A DNA stretch of 35,171 nt from Candidatus Roizmanbacteria bacterium. GTDB taxonomy: Bacteria > Patescibacteriota > Microgenomatia > UBA1406 > GWC2-37-13. This document shows positions 23,211 to 30,726 of the stretch, one piece after another. Location of the stretch: assembly GCA_013335175.1 (NCBI GenBank), contig JAAXWC010000014.1, positions 1-35,171 on the forward strand, read 5' to 3'. Both the position numbers and the translations under genes were made by a program. The notes under the pieces were generated by a model. That model saw only the letters and a program-made list of their open reading frames with translations. It did not search any database and had not been told where the DNA came from. Position 1 is the first letter of the stretch, and every line of letters begins with the position of its first letter.

Positions 23211-23819
23211 ATGAATATCGATTTTAAAAACGTACCAAAACACTTTGCATCTCGCACGCATGAAAAAATGCAGGAAGTTCTTATGGATCCTCAGGGAGTA
23301 GGTCCCGCAATCCATTATTACATGATTCGCGGCGGACGCGATCAGCGCAATATTACCGTCTGGGAGCCCGGCACCGTCAGTGGTGAATACATCAAAACCT
23401 ACGGACATTACCATGTTGGAAATCTTGATGAAACCTATTGGTTTATTCAAGGAGAGGGGATTGCCCTTCTTCAGAAACTTGCGGTCGACGAGCAGGGGAA
23501 TATGATCGCAGATCAGGTTGAAGAATTCAAAGCTATTCCTGCAAAACCAGGAGAACGATTATTTATTCCTTCAAGTTATGGCCATCTGGTGGTAAACGTT
23601 GGCACAACTTATTTTGTTACAGCAGATGATAGCATTGTAGATTTTGAAGAGCGAGATCCCGTCAGTCTTCCTGGCCATGCCGACTATCAACTCGTGAAAC
23701 AAATGCAAGGATTTGCCTATTATGTAGTTGAGAATGAGGGAAAACCCGCTCTGAAAAAAAATCCTCGTTATAAAAGTATTCAAAAAGAAGAACTTAGCGG
23801 TCTTCCTGTTATTGCATAA
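23211..23819 (+). CDS. Glucose-6-phosphate isomerase, cupin (archaeal) type
   Basis: A 202-residue metal-dependent cupin of the archaeal phosphoglucose isomerase family, which interconverts glucose-6-phosphate and fructose-6-phosphate. The metal site is visible as H66-x-H68 in YGHYHVGNLDE, with E74, and H125 in SSYGHLVVNVG. Further conserved pieces are WEPGTVSGEYIKTYG before the site and ETYWFIQGEGIALLQ after it. It is unrelated in fold to the common bacterial isomerase. It supplies or drains the substrate of the zwf-gnd fusion at the other end of the window. ATG 23211 is chosen because it directly follows the promoter; an upstream ATG at 23187 lies inside the promoter. Two bases separate it from the next cupin gene. 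Confidence 0.9.
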   Translation: MNIDFKNVPKHFASRTHEKMQEVLMDPQGVGPAIHYYMIRGGRDQRNITVWEPGTVSGEYIKTYGHYHVGNLDETYWFIQGEGIALLQKLAVDEQGNMIADQVEEFKAIPAKPGERLFIPSSYGHLVVNVGTTYFVTADDSIVDFEERDPVSLPGHADYQLVKQMQGFAYYVVENEGKPALKKNPRYKSIQKEELSGLPVIA

Positions 23820-23821
23820 CT

Positions 23822-24256
23822 ATGGCAGACATACCCGTTTTTGATACATCAAACTTTACGGTAGGGGAGGAGTTTTTAAAAAAAGTGGAAAAGCCATGGG
23901 GCTACGAACTAATTTTTACCCCACCAAACATGCCGTTTACAGGAAAAATTCTCCATATAAACGCAGGAAAACGATTAAGTTTGCAGATTCACGACAAAAA
24001 AGAAGAGTGTTACTACCTTTTTAACGGACGCTGTAGCCTCGTTTTAGAGAATAATACGGGAGAACTCGAAAAAATTGAGCTGAAACCCGGCATCGGCTAC
24101 AAGGTTCTGGTGGGGCAGCGTCATCGCCACTGGGCAATAACCGACTGCGATGTATTTGAAGTTTCGACTCCAGAAATTGGCACTACCTACCGTTTAGAAG
24201 ATGATTATAAACGCCCCGACGAAACAGAACAGATGAGAAAAGAAGAGCGGAAATAA
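23822..24256 (+). CDS. Sugar-phosphate cupin, mannose-6-phosphate isomerase-like
   Basis: A 144-residue single-domain cupin. KPWGYELIF near residue 24 and the block GKRLSLQIHDKKEECYYLFNG, then GQRHRHWAITDCDVFEVSTPE, match the C-terminal isomerase domain of type II mannose-6-phosphate isomerases. The metal-ligand His and Glu positions (Q-I-H, K-E-E, H-R-H) are there. It probably isomerises or binds a hexose phosphate. Its placement two bases after the glucose-6-phosphate isomerase suggests co-translation and a joint role in fructose-6-phosphate use. The C-terminus is a short charged tail. The exact substrate is not certain. Confidence 0.82.
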   Translation: MADIPVFDTSNFTVGEEFLKKVEKPWGYELIFTPPNMPFTGKILHINAGKRLSLQIHDKKEECYYLFNGRCSLVLENNTGELEKIELKPGIGYKVLVGQRHRHWAITDCDVFEVSTPEIGTTYRLEDDYKRPDETEQMRKEERK

Positions 24257-24275
24257 TAAACTTGCAACTTTTTTA

Positions 24276-24304
24276 TTGACAAGCGTTTGGTGAACAACTA
24301 TACT
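24276..24304 (+). promoter_or_regulatory. Strong promoter of the attenuated DAHP synthase unit
   Basis: TTGACA (24276-24281), a 17-base spacer and TATACT (24299-24304). This is the best match to a sigma-70 consensus in the window. Transcription would start near 24311, about 6 bases before the leader peptide ATG. Confidence 0.8.
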
Positions 24305-24316
24305 ATGCATACTTTT

Positions 24317-24379
24317 ATGAAATCAACCGTTTTATTTTTTTACTTTTATTTTTTCCAACGCTTTGGCGGGAAGATGTAA
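24317..24379 (+). CDS. Aromatic leader peptide (attenuation)
   Basis: A 20-codon frame, ATG 24317 to TAA 24377-24379. The peptide is MKSTVLFFYFYFFQRFGGKM, with six Phe and two Tyr, seven of them in one run at codons 7-13. Such a run directly after a strong promoter and before a conditional terminator is the hallmark of leader peptides like those of phe and trp operons. The ribosome would stall in the run when charged tRNA-Phe or tRNA-Tyr is short. The Gly-Gly codons that follow (24365-24370) form one arm of the antiterminator, so ribosome position decides the fold. The frame is too short to be a conventional gene. Confidence 0.85.
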   Translation: MKSTVLFFYFYFFQRFGGKM

Positions 24380-24415
24380 GAGTGGAATAAAACACGAAGA
24401 CACACCCGCCGCAAG
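24361..24415 (+). promoter_or_regulatory. Antiterminator hairpin of the attenuator
   Basis: GGCGGG at 24365-24370 pairs perfectly with CCCGCC at 24405-24410. With a U-G pair and one bulged C the helix can extend to CUU (24361-24363) with AAG (24413-24415). It uses the 5' arm and loop of the terminator, so the two hairpins exclude each other. A ribosome halted in the Phe/Tyr run leaves this arm free; one that reaches the stop codon covers it. Confidence 0.75.
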
Positions 24416-24427
24416 GCGGTTTTTTTT
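24405..24427 (+). terminator. Attenuator terminator before DAHP synthase
   Basis: CCGCC (24406-24410), a GCAA tetraloop and GGCGG (24415-24419), followed by eight T (24420-24427). It is an intrinsic terminator located 30 bases before the DAHP synthase start and after the leader peptide. Confidence 0.88.
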
Positions 24428-24457
24428 GGTAAAAAATTATTAATTATTTATACAACA

Positions 24458-25444
24458 ATGATAGAACGAGGAGGAGAAGTAGAATTGATCGCCGGACCAT
24501 GCTCAATTACCAACGAGAATACGAATCAAATCTTGAGTATGGCACAGATAACCGTAAAAAATCTAAAAGGGAAATCACAGCTCGCCCTTTGGGGTACACG
24601 TGTTGTGGGACTCAAATCTCGTACCGGATTCAATAGCGAAGGAATAGGAATGGGAATTGATTTTGGGGCAGTGATGCAAAACATAATGATTTTGTCTCAA
24701 GGTAATAGAAACCAAGAATTGATCGTACCACCTAGTGTTGAAGTAGCGAAGACGATTGCACAACAAACTGGTCTCGCAATATGTACCGAAATCGTAGCCC
24801 CATATGCGCAAGTTAGCGTGCTTGAACGAGAAATGAAGAATAGAAAAATGTTACTTTGGAACCCCGCAGTTGAGCAATTAGGTTGGTCCCTAATCCCAAT
24901 AGCAGTTGCTGCACAAAGAAATAACTGGGATGTGGGCATAAAAAATGGAAAATGGCTTGGCTGTCATTTAGCCGATGCTCATAATCCTGAGTCTAACGAA
25001 CAAACAGACTTAGAAAAAACTTGGACTGGCTTAGCTTCCTATGTTCAAAACACAGGCGTTCCGCTTGAAAATATTGCATTTATCCATCGTGGAGTGACCG
25101 TACCAGATAGAGAAAACTTTCGGAATGCACCAGTTCACGAAGTGGCACGCCGGACAAAACGCACTACCCGAGGTGCAAAGCTCTACTTTGATCCATCACA
25201 TTCTTTCGGTCCAAACATGCGCGATCACATTTTACAAGGCACCATTAATGCTTTGTTAATGACAGATGGAAACGATTGGCTCTATAACGGAGCACTGATT
25301 GAAGCAGGTGACTCACCAACAGATACAAACCAGCATATTACTTTGGGTGAATTAGAATCACTCGCGCGTGAAATTTCTCGATACAGGAATCTTGTAACCC
25401 CCAAGCAATCAACAAACGTATTCTGTTATAATGCTCAAACTTGA
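24458..25444 (+). CDS. 3-deoxy-7-phosphoheptulonate (DAHP) synthase
   Basis: A 328-residue enzyme of the DAHP/KDO8P synthase family, predicted to join phosphoenolpyruvate and erythrose-4-phosphate as the first step of aromatic amino acid synthesis. Family motifs are ELIAGPCSITNEN at the N-terminus (metal ligand Cys15), GLAICTEIVAP, AFIHRGV, LYFDPSHSFGPNMRDHI (metal ligand His) and EAGDSPTDTNQHITLGELESL. The sequence alone would not fully separate DAHP from KDO8P synthase, but the Phe/Tyr attenuator upstream strongly favours an aromatic pathway role. It lacks an obvious extra regulatory domain. It is probably the only structural gene of its unit: a palindrome and a new promoter follow. The start ATG 24458 has no Shine-Dalgarno site. 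Confidence 0.85.
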   Translation: MIERGGEVELIAGPCSITNENTNQILSMAQITVKNLKGKSQLALWGTRVVGLKSRTGFNSEGIGMGIDFGAVMQNIMILSQGNRNQELIVPPSVEVAKTIAQQTGLAICTEIVAPYAQVSVLEREMKNRKMLLWNPAVEQLGWSLIPIAVAAQRNNWDVGIKNGKWLGCHLADAHNPESNEQTDLEKTWTGLASYVQNTGVPLENIAFIHRGVTVPDRENFRNAPVHEVARRTKRTTRGAKLYFDPSHSFGPNMRDHILQGTINALLMTDGNDWLYNGALIEAGDSPTDTNQHITLGELESLAREISRYRNLVTPKQSTNVFCYNAQT

Positions 25445-25477
25445 TAAATTTTCATATTTAGGCTGTCAAAACAACAT

Positions 25478-25498
25478 AATCAACCCCCGAGGTTGATT
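25478..25498. repeat. Palindromic repeat copy 3
   Basis: AATCAACC and GGTTGATT form a perfect 8-base stem around CCCGA. The core equals the reverse complement of the copy at 10641-10657. The right arm also supplies the -35 box of the next gene. It is not followed by a T run. Confidence 0.8.
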
Positions 25499-25522
25499 AA
25501 TAGAGGAGTTTTCCAGTACAAT
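25493..25522 (+). promoter_or_regulatory. Promoter of the DUF1003 gene
   Basis: TTGATT (25493-25498), an 18-base spacer and TACAAT (25517-25522). Six bases separate the -10 box from ATG 25529, so the mRNA should be leaderless. Confidence 0.45.
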
Positions 25523-25528
25523 GCATAT

Positions 25529-25927
25529 ATGGTTGAGAATGTTAACATAGTGCATAAGAGAAAGCTGAGCACGATGGATCAGGTTGCTTTATTTATCACG
25601 AATAAGGTCGGCACAATGGGATTTTTTCTCATTATTTTTTTCTGGACAGTTCTCTGGCTGGGCTGGAATATCGCAGCACCTCAAAACCTTAAATTTGATC
25701 CGTACCCCGCCTTTGTTCTTTGGCTCTTTATATCTAACCTCATTCAAATTCATCTCATGCCGCTCATTATGGTGGGTCAAAATTTACAGGGGAAACATGC
25801 AGAACTTCGAAGCGAATACGATTATCAGACCGATAAAAAAGCAGAAAAGCAAATTGAAGAAATTCGAGCACTTTTAGAAGAACAAAATAAGCTGCTTCAC
25901 GCTCTCTCCAAACAAATTTTGAAATAA
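25529..25927 (+). CDS. DUF1003-type membrane protein
   Basis: A 132-residue protein with two membrane helices, GFFLIIFFWTVLWLGWNI and FVLWLFISNLIQIHLMPLIMV, joined by a short loop with FDPYP. This spacing, with AELRSEYDYQTDKKAEKQIEEI after the second helix, is typical of the DUF1003 family. The C-terminal 45 residues are charged and likely form a coiled coil in the cytoplasm. The function of the family is not known to me. ATG 25529 is used because it fits the promoter and the family start; an upstream in-frame extension would run through the palindrome. Confidence 0.82.
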   Translation: MVENVNIVHKRKLSTMDQVALFITNKVGTMGFFLIIFFWTVLWLGWNIAAPQNLKFDPYPAFVLWLFISNLIQIHLMPLIMVGQNLQGKHAELRSEYDYQTDKKAEKQIEEIRALLEEQNKLLHALSKQILK

Positions 25928-26029
25928 AGTGACACTGGTGGTTTTCCGCTATAGTAATTTTTTATAAATGCATTTGACGAATTTGGAAATATATCATATC
26001 GTTATAATATTATAAATATCCATTCATTC

Positions 26030-26956
26030 ATGGACCCAAACCAAACTCCCCAAACACAACCGTTAGCAACACCTTCGTTTTCTCAACCACCAACTCAACC
26101 AGATCAAACTTGGAATACTGTACATCTCATAAATAGATCTTTTTCGCGTGTATTTTCAAGACTTATCCCACTCATCCTGCTCAATATAATTGGACTTATT
26201 TTAGGTGTTATTCTTTTCATTGCGAATGTATTTATAGGTCAGTCACTCACGCCGAATAATGTTGCAACAATGGAACCAACAGCCGTAATTTTATTCATTT
26301 TGCTTGGGTTGGTGTCCTTGGCCTCCTTTATCGCCCTTGCTACCTGGCTCGGACTTGCCTACGTTAGAATTCTTACTTCTCAAGTAAAAATGGGGCCAAT
26401 TCATGCTCTTAAAAGCACACTGCCATTGATCGCCTCTTACTTTTTAACAACAGTACAAGTATCTTTATTTACTATTGGCCTGGCTCCTGCATTTGGGATT
26501 AATTTTGTTTGGGGCGTGTGGAATTCGTTTACACTTTTTGCCTTCCTTGAACAGGGAGCAAAAGGTTTGAATGCATTATGGATAAGTAAAGAAATGGTAA
26601 GTCAAAAATTTTGGGGCATACTCTGGAGAACATCAGTTGTATGTGTTGCTCCGATTTTTATTTTAATTTTTTTAGATAGCATACTTTCGGACAATTTTTT
26701 GAAAATACTAATGCGAGTGGGCATTTTGTTTGTATTCATGATAGTGATTCCGTTTACGATAAGTTTCAATTATGAAATGTACCGGCTGATTGGCGTTCCT
26801 CAACAGATTGTAAAACCAAAAGATTGGATATTGGCTTCAAAAATTGGATGGATAATCGGAGGAATTTTGATTGTTGTGATACTCACACTTATAGTATCCG
26901 GCATATTCCTTGGACTCGGACTATACAATCGCATGGATACCTACAGACCGTATTAA
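26030..26956 (+). CDS. Multi-pass membrane protein of unknown function
   Basis: A 308-residue protein. The first 30 residues are Pro/Gln/Thr-rich and disordered (PNQTPQTQPLATPSFSQPPT). Six hydrophobic segments follow, among them LIPLILLNIIGLILGVILFIA, ILFILLGLVSLASFIALATW and GWIIGGILIVVILTLIVSGIF. The layout of a low-complexity N-terminus and about six helices recalls membrane proteins near the DUF975 or glycerophosphodiesterase membrane-domain groups, but I cannot assign a family with confidence. A TATAAT at 26003-26008 lies 21 bases before the ATG. It stands alone between the DUF1003 gene and the mevalonate operon. Confidence 0.75.
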   Translation: MDPNQTPQTQPLATPSFSQPPTQPDQTWNTVHLINRSFSRVFSRLIPLILLNIIGLILGVILFIANVFIGQSLTPNNVATMEPTAVILFILLGLVSLASFIALATWLGLAYVRILTSQVKMGPIHALKSTLPLIASYFLTTVQVSLFTIGLAPAFGINFVWGVWNSFTLFAFLEQGAKGLNALWISKEMVSQKFWGILWRTSVVCVAPIFILIFLDSILSDNFLKILMRVGILFVFMIVIPFTISFNYEMYRLIGVPQQIVKPKDWILASKIGWIIGGILIVVILTLIVSGIFLGLGLYNRMDTYRPY

Positions 26957-27075
26957 AATTTATATATCCTATAACCTGGTAAACTACATCTGCGGATTAT
27001 AGCGGTGTTGATTTGGTGCGCAATATGTTTTAATCGAATGATTTACTTCTTTATGTGGACTAATCTCATACATCT

Positions 27076-28224
27076 ATGGATTTAAGAAATTATACCGACG
27101 CAAAAAATCGCCGAACTGCGCTCGAGCAGGCACTAAAAATTACCTTACCCGCGATCGGGTCCTTCAGTTTATCAGAAGACTTTGCAAGCCATCACAACTG
27201 TGAAAATATGGTGGGCGCCGTACAAATTCCGCTTGGAATTGCTGGTCCGCTCGATTTTTCAGATGACAAAAAACATACTGTGTATATACCGCTTGCTACA
27301 ACAGAAGGAGCTCTTGTTGCTTCTGTAAATCGGGGAATAAAGGCAGTCACCTTGAGTGGTGGAGCTTCTGTAACAAGCCATCGGGCAGGAATTTCCCGCG
27401 CTCCTGTTTTTGTGGTAACAAATGGAAAAGCGGCAAACGTTTTTATAGATTGGATTGAAACGAATCAAAAATTATTAAATCAAATAGCACAGGAAACATC
27501 TACCCATTTGAAACTTATCTCGATAAAAACATGGCATAGCGGAAGAAATGTATTTGTCAGATGTTCCTATGATACTCAGGACGCAATGGGCATGAATATG
27601 GCTACTATAGCTACTGAAAAAATGGTATCGTTCATTACAAAAGAAACGGGAGTAGTCTGCGCTTCAGTATCCGGGAATATGTGTGGAGATAAAAAAGCGA
27701 ATATGCTCAATGTTATTGAAGGACGAGGAATTCAGACATGGGCAGATGTTGAATTAAGTCCAGAAATAATCAAAGACGTGTTGAAAACAACGGTTCCTCA
27801 ATTCGTGGAAACCGCGCATCGAAAACTTGATATCGGCTCCCGAATGTCCGGGACTATTGGTGCAAACGCACATGCTGCAAATGTTTTAGCCGCGATTTTT
27901 CTTGCAACAGGACAAGATATGGCTCATGTTGGAGAGGCATCAACGGTTATGACAGAGGTAGAACAGGGAAAAAATGGTGTTTATGTATCTGTGTATATCC
28001 CCGACCTGCCTGTGGGGACCGTGGGCGGGGGGACAGCCCTCGAGACACAACAGGAATGTTTAAAGATTATGGGAATTACCGGAGCAACGGAAGGGGAAAA
28101 TGTTAAGTTTTTTGCGCATTGTATCGCGGGTGTTGTCCTCGCCGGAGAAATATCTCTCCTAGCCGCACTTTCCGCCGGACATTTGTCTTCCGCTCATCAA
28201 AAGTTAGCACGAGGTACCTCCTAA
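27076..28224 (+). CDS. hmgA: HMG-CoA reductase, class I type
   Basis: A 382-residue soluble enzyme that reduces HMG-CoA to mevalonate with NADPH, the committed step of the mevalonate pathway. Motifs in order are ENMVGAVQIPLGIAGPL, TTEGALVASVNRGIKA (catalytic E77), DAMGMNM, SGNMCGDKKANMLNVIEGRG (catalytic Lys; the class usually has Pro-Ala where this has Ala-Asn), SRMSGTIGANAHAANVLAAIFLATGQDMAHV, and a C-terminal His in AGHLSSAHQKLARG. This set matches the class I enzymes of archaea and eukaryotes and not the class II enzymes of many bacteria. No membrane anchor is present. It opens a six-gene operon; the next gene starts 3 bases later. Confidence 0.95.
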   Translation: MDLRNYTDAKNRRTALEQALKITLPAIGSFSLSEDFASHHNCENMVGAVQIPLGIAGPLDFSDDKKHTVYIPLATTEGALVASVNRGIKAVTLSGGASVTSHRAGISRAPVFVVTNGKAANVFIDWIETNQKLLNQIAQETSTHLKLISIKTWHSGRNVFVRCSYDTQDAMGMNMATIATEKMVSFITKETGVVCASVSGNMCGDKKANMLNVIEGRGIQTWADVELSPEIIKDVLKTTVPQFVETAHRKLDIGSRMSGTIGANAHAANVLAAIFLATGQDMAHVGEASTVMTEVEQGKNGVYVSVYIPDLPVGTVGGGTALETQQECLKIMGITGATEGENVKFFAHCIAGVVLAGEISLLAALSAGHLSSAHQKLARGTS

Positions 28225-28227
28225 TCT

Positions 28228-29268
28228 ATGATAGGCATTATTGGATATGGGAACTATATCCCTCGATACCGCTTGCAACTGTCTTCTATTGCCAAAATGT
28301 GGGAAAAAGATACAATGGAAATTGTTGGTGGTTTAAAGGTTCAGGAAAAATCAGTTCCGTATTATGATGAAGATATTGTTTCGATGTCTATTGAAGCGGG
28401 AAGAGAGGCACTTTCTATGGCGCAGCTGCACCCTCATGAAATTGGAGCACTGTACATTGGCTCAGAAAGTCATCCGTATGCGGTAAATCCCTCATCTAGC
28501 ACAATTGGAGAGTACTTAGAAGTGGGAAATAGCTACTTAGCAGCCGATTTAGAATTTGCGTGTAAGGCGGGAACTGCCTCCATGCAGCTTATTTATTCAC
28601 TGATTAACAGTGGTCAAATAAAATATGGTTTGGCCTTTGGTGCAGATACCGCACAAGGTAAACCACATGACGCCCTTGAATATACTGCAGCTTCTGCAGC
28701 AGTTTGTTTTTTGTTGGGGGATGATTCCGCAAAACCAGTGGCACTGATCCAATCCACTTCTTCCTATACTTCAAATACACCAGATTTTTGGCGTCGAGAT
28801 GGTAAAAAATATCCATCTCATTTCGGTCGATTTACCGGAGAACCTGCATATTTTCAACACATTGTGGAAGAATCAAAACAGCTTCTCAGTCAGAGTGGTA
28901 CAAAGCCAGAAGATTATGACTACTGTGTGTTTCATATGCCAAACGGAAAATTTCCCCGCGTTGTAGCTAAAAAATTAGGATTCACCGATGCTCAACTTGC
29001 ACCTTCACTAACAGTTGATCACATCGGCAATCCCTATTCCGCGTCTTCACTGTTGGGGCTTGCGGCTGTATTAGATACGGCAAAACCAAATCAGAAAATA
29101 TTTATGGTTTCGTATGGGTCTGGTGCAGGAGCAGATGGATTTATTCTTCAGACCACAAAATTTTTACAAAAAAAACGTACAAACCATCGGACAGTTCAAG
29201 AATGTATAGACGATAAAATCATGATCTCTTACGAACAGTATTTACGATTTACCCATACCTTATCTTAA
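28228..29268 (+). CDS. Hydroxymethylglutaryl-CoA synthase, archaeal type
   Basis: A 346-residue thiolase-fold enzyme that condenses acetyl-CoA with acetoacetyl-CoA to HMG-CoA. The length and the layout IGIIGYGNYIPRYRL, ESHPYAVNPSSSTIGEYL and DLEFACKAGTASMQ (nucleophile C112) match archaeal HMG-CoA synthases. YCVFHMPNGKFPRV carries the catalytic His, and DHIGNPYSASSLLGLAAVL follows. It acts in the cytoplasm. In archaea it forms a complex with an acetoacetyl-CoA thiolase and a DUF35 protein. Here these are the next two genes, which strongly supports the same channelled arrangement. The start has CT at -2/-1 and no Shine-Dalgarno site. Confidence 0.94.
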   Translation: MIGIIGYGNYIPRYRLQLSSIAKMWEKDTMEIVGGLKVQEKSVPYYDEDIVSMSIEAGREALSMAQLHPHEIGALYIGSESHPYAVNPSSSTIGEYLEVGNSYLAADLEFACKAGTASMQLIYSLINSGQIKYGLAFGADTAQGKPHDALEYTAASAAVCFLLGDDSAKPVALIQSTSSYTSNTPDFWRRDGKKYPSHFGRFTGEPAYFQHIVEESKQLLSQSGTKPEDYDYCVFHMPNGKFPRVVAKKLGFTDAQLAPSLTVDHIGNPYSASSLLGLAAVLDTAKPNQKIFMVSYGSGAGADGFILQTTKFLQKKRTNHRTVQECIDDKIMISYEQYLRFTHTLS

Positions 29269-29278
29269 AAATCTTAAA

Positions 29279-30427
29279 ATGAATATTAGCATCATCGGAA
29301 CAGGAATGACACGTTTTGGAGAATTATGGAAGGTTTCTTTGCTCGATTTAGCACATGAAGCTATGGATCAGGCCTTAGAAAATTCGGAGTTACTACCAAA
29401 AGATATAGATGCACTCTTTGTAGGGAACATGCTCTCTGGTATTTTAAATAATCAGGCGAATTTAGGCTCTCTTCTGGCTGAGCATATAGGAACAGGAATC
29501 CCGGCATTTTACATGGAAGGAGCCTGCGCTTCAGGAGGGATAGCGCTTCATAACGCAATCCAAAGTGTTCTTTCGGGGCAAAACAAAACAGTGATGGTAG
29601 TTGGTGTAGAAAAAATGACGGATCATTCGGGCGATGACATTACCGCAGGGCTTATGGGCGCTGGATCTGAGGCCGAACGACAAGCCGGAGCGACCTTCCC
29701 TGGCATTTATGCATTTATGGCGCGGGCGTATATGGAACAGTACGGAGTTACCGAAGAAGATTTAGCTGCCATTTCTGTGAAAAACCATTTTCATGGATCA
29801 TTCAATAAAAAAGCACAGTTCCGTTTTACAATCACTATAAACGATGTTATGAAAAGTTCAAAAATTGCAGATCCTTTAAAACTCCTCGACTGTTCTCCTA
29901 TCACCGATGGGGCAGCGGCAATTATCATAACAAGTAAAAAAGTAAGTTCTAAAAAACGAATATCAATTACCGCAAGTGAGGTCGCCTCCGATACCGTTGG
30001 ATTATCTGGTAGATCAACGTTTACCAGTCTTTCCGCTGTAGTAAAAGCAGCTAAAAAGGCGTATCACAAAGCGAAAATAACGCCAAAGGATATTCAAATT
30101 GCGGAAGTTCATGATTGCTTTTCGATTGCAGAAGCCATCGCGCACGAAGATTTGGGTTTTTCATCCCCTGGTCAGGCAACCAAAGATATTATAGAAGGGA
30201 AACGAACCATTGGTACGGGAAATTTGATAGTAAATCCGTCAGGCGGTTTAAAAGCGTGCGGACATCCGGTAGGTGCAACTGGAATTAAACAAATTGTAGA
30301 GTTGACAGAACAGCTACGGGGCGACGCCGGGCCTCGTCAGGTTAATAATGCGAAGATTGGCCTCGCTCACAATGTAGGAGGAAGCGGTACGATAGCTGTC
30401 ATACATATTTTGCAAAATAATTTATGA
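29279..30427 (+). CDS. Acetyl-CoA C-acetyltransferase (acetoacetyl-CoA thiolase), archaeal type
   Basis: A 382-residue thiolase that makes acetoacetyl-CoA for the HMG-CoA synthase. The nucleophile is C83 in EGACASGGIAL. The second catalytic elements are EVHDCFSIAEAIAHEDLGF and the C-terminal Cys in KACGHPVGATG. The mid-region MEQYGVTEEDLAAISVKNH is typical of the archaeal branch that pairs with DUF35. It is of normal length with no missing residues. Its stop overlaps the DUF35 start in ATGA, consistent with tight co-expression of complex partners. Confidence 0.93.
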   Translation: MNISIIGTGMTRFGELWKVSLLDLAHEAMDQALENSELLPKDIDALFVGNMLSGILNNQANLGSLLAEHIGTGIPAFYMEGACASGGIALHNAIQSVLSGQNKTVMVVGVEKMTDHSGDDITAGLMGAGSEAERQAGATFPGIYAFMARAYMEQYGVTEEDLAAISVKNHFHGSFNKKAQFRFTITINDVMKSSKIADPLKLLDCSPITDGAAAIIITSKKVSSKKRISITASEVASDTVGLSGRSTFTSLSAVVKAAKKAYHKAKITPKDIQIAEVHDCFSIAEAIAHEDLGFSSPGQATKDIIEGKRTIGTGNLIVNPSGGLKACGHPVGATGIKQIVELTEQLRGDAGPRQVNNAKIGLAHNVGGSGTIAVIHILQNNL

Positions 30428-30726
30428 GAAATACACCGGTTACTGCTTGGAGAAAACAAAAAATAACTGCCCCGCATATTGGGAAGCAGGGGCGCATTTT
30501 GCTGTGGACATTGATTCGGGTACCTTCAGCGTTTTTTATAGATCAGGCTCCCTATCCCGTAGTCATTGCCGAAATGGAGGATGGAACTCGCGAAGTAGGA
30601 CAACTTGTAGACTGGAAACAGGAAGATTTAGTGAAAAATCGTATCGTACAAATGGTACTTCGAAAACTTCATAGCACTGATAAGGACGACATTATCCATT
30701 ATGTTATAAAATTTAGGCCGGTATGA
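30424..30726 (+). CDS. DUF35 OB-fold protein without zinc ribbon
   Basis: A 100-residue DUF35 protein, the bridging partner of thiolase and HMG-CoA synthase in archaea. Normal members are about 130 residues with an N-terminal zinc ribbon (two Cys pairs) and a C-terminal OB fold. Here the OB part is clear: WTLIRVPSAFFIDQAPYPVVIAEMEDGTREVGQLVD, then the terminal KFRPV. The zinc ribbon is missing: AWRKQKITAPHIGKQGRI goes straight into the OB fold, and the protein has no Cys. The loss could be real shortening, leaving only the acyl-CoA-contacting domain. Four-base ATGA overlaps join it to the thiolase gene before it and the kinase gene after it. Confidence 0.82.
   Translation: MRNTPVTAWRKQKITAPHIGKQGRILLWTLIRVPSAFFIDQAPYPVVIAEMEDGTREVGQLVDWKQEDLVKNRIVQMVLRKLHSTDKDDIIHYVIKFRPV

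Noticed and set aside
24257-24457. T-box or amino-acid riboswitch upstream of DAHP synthase
   Set aside because: No T-box sequence or specifier stem is visible, and the short aromatic leader frame with competing hairpins explains the region fully.
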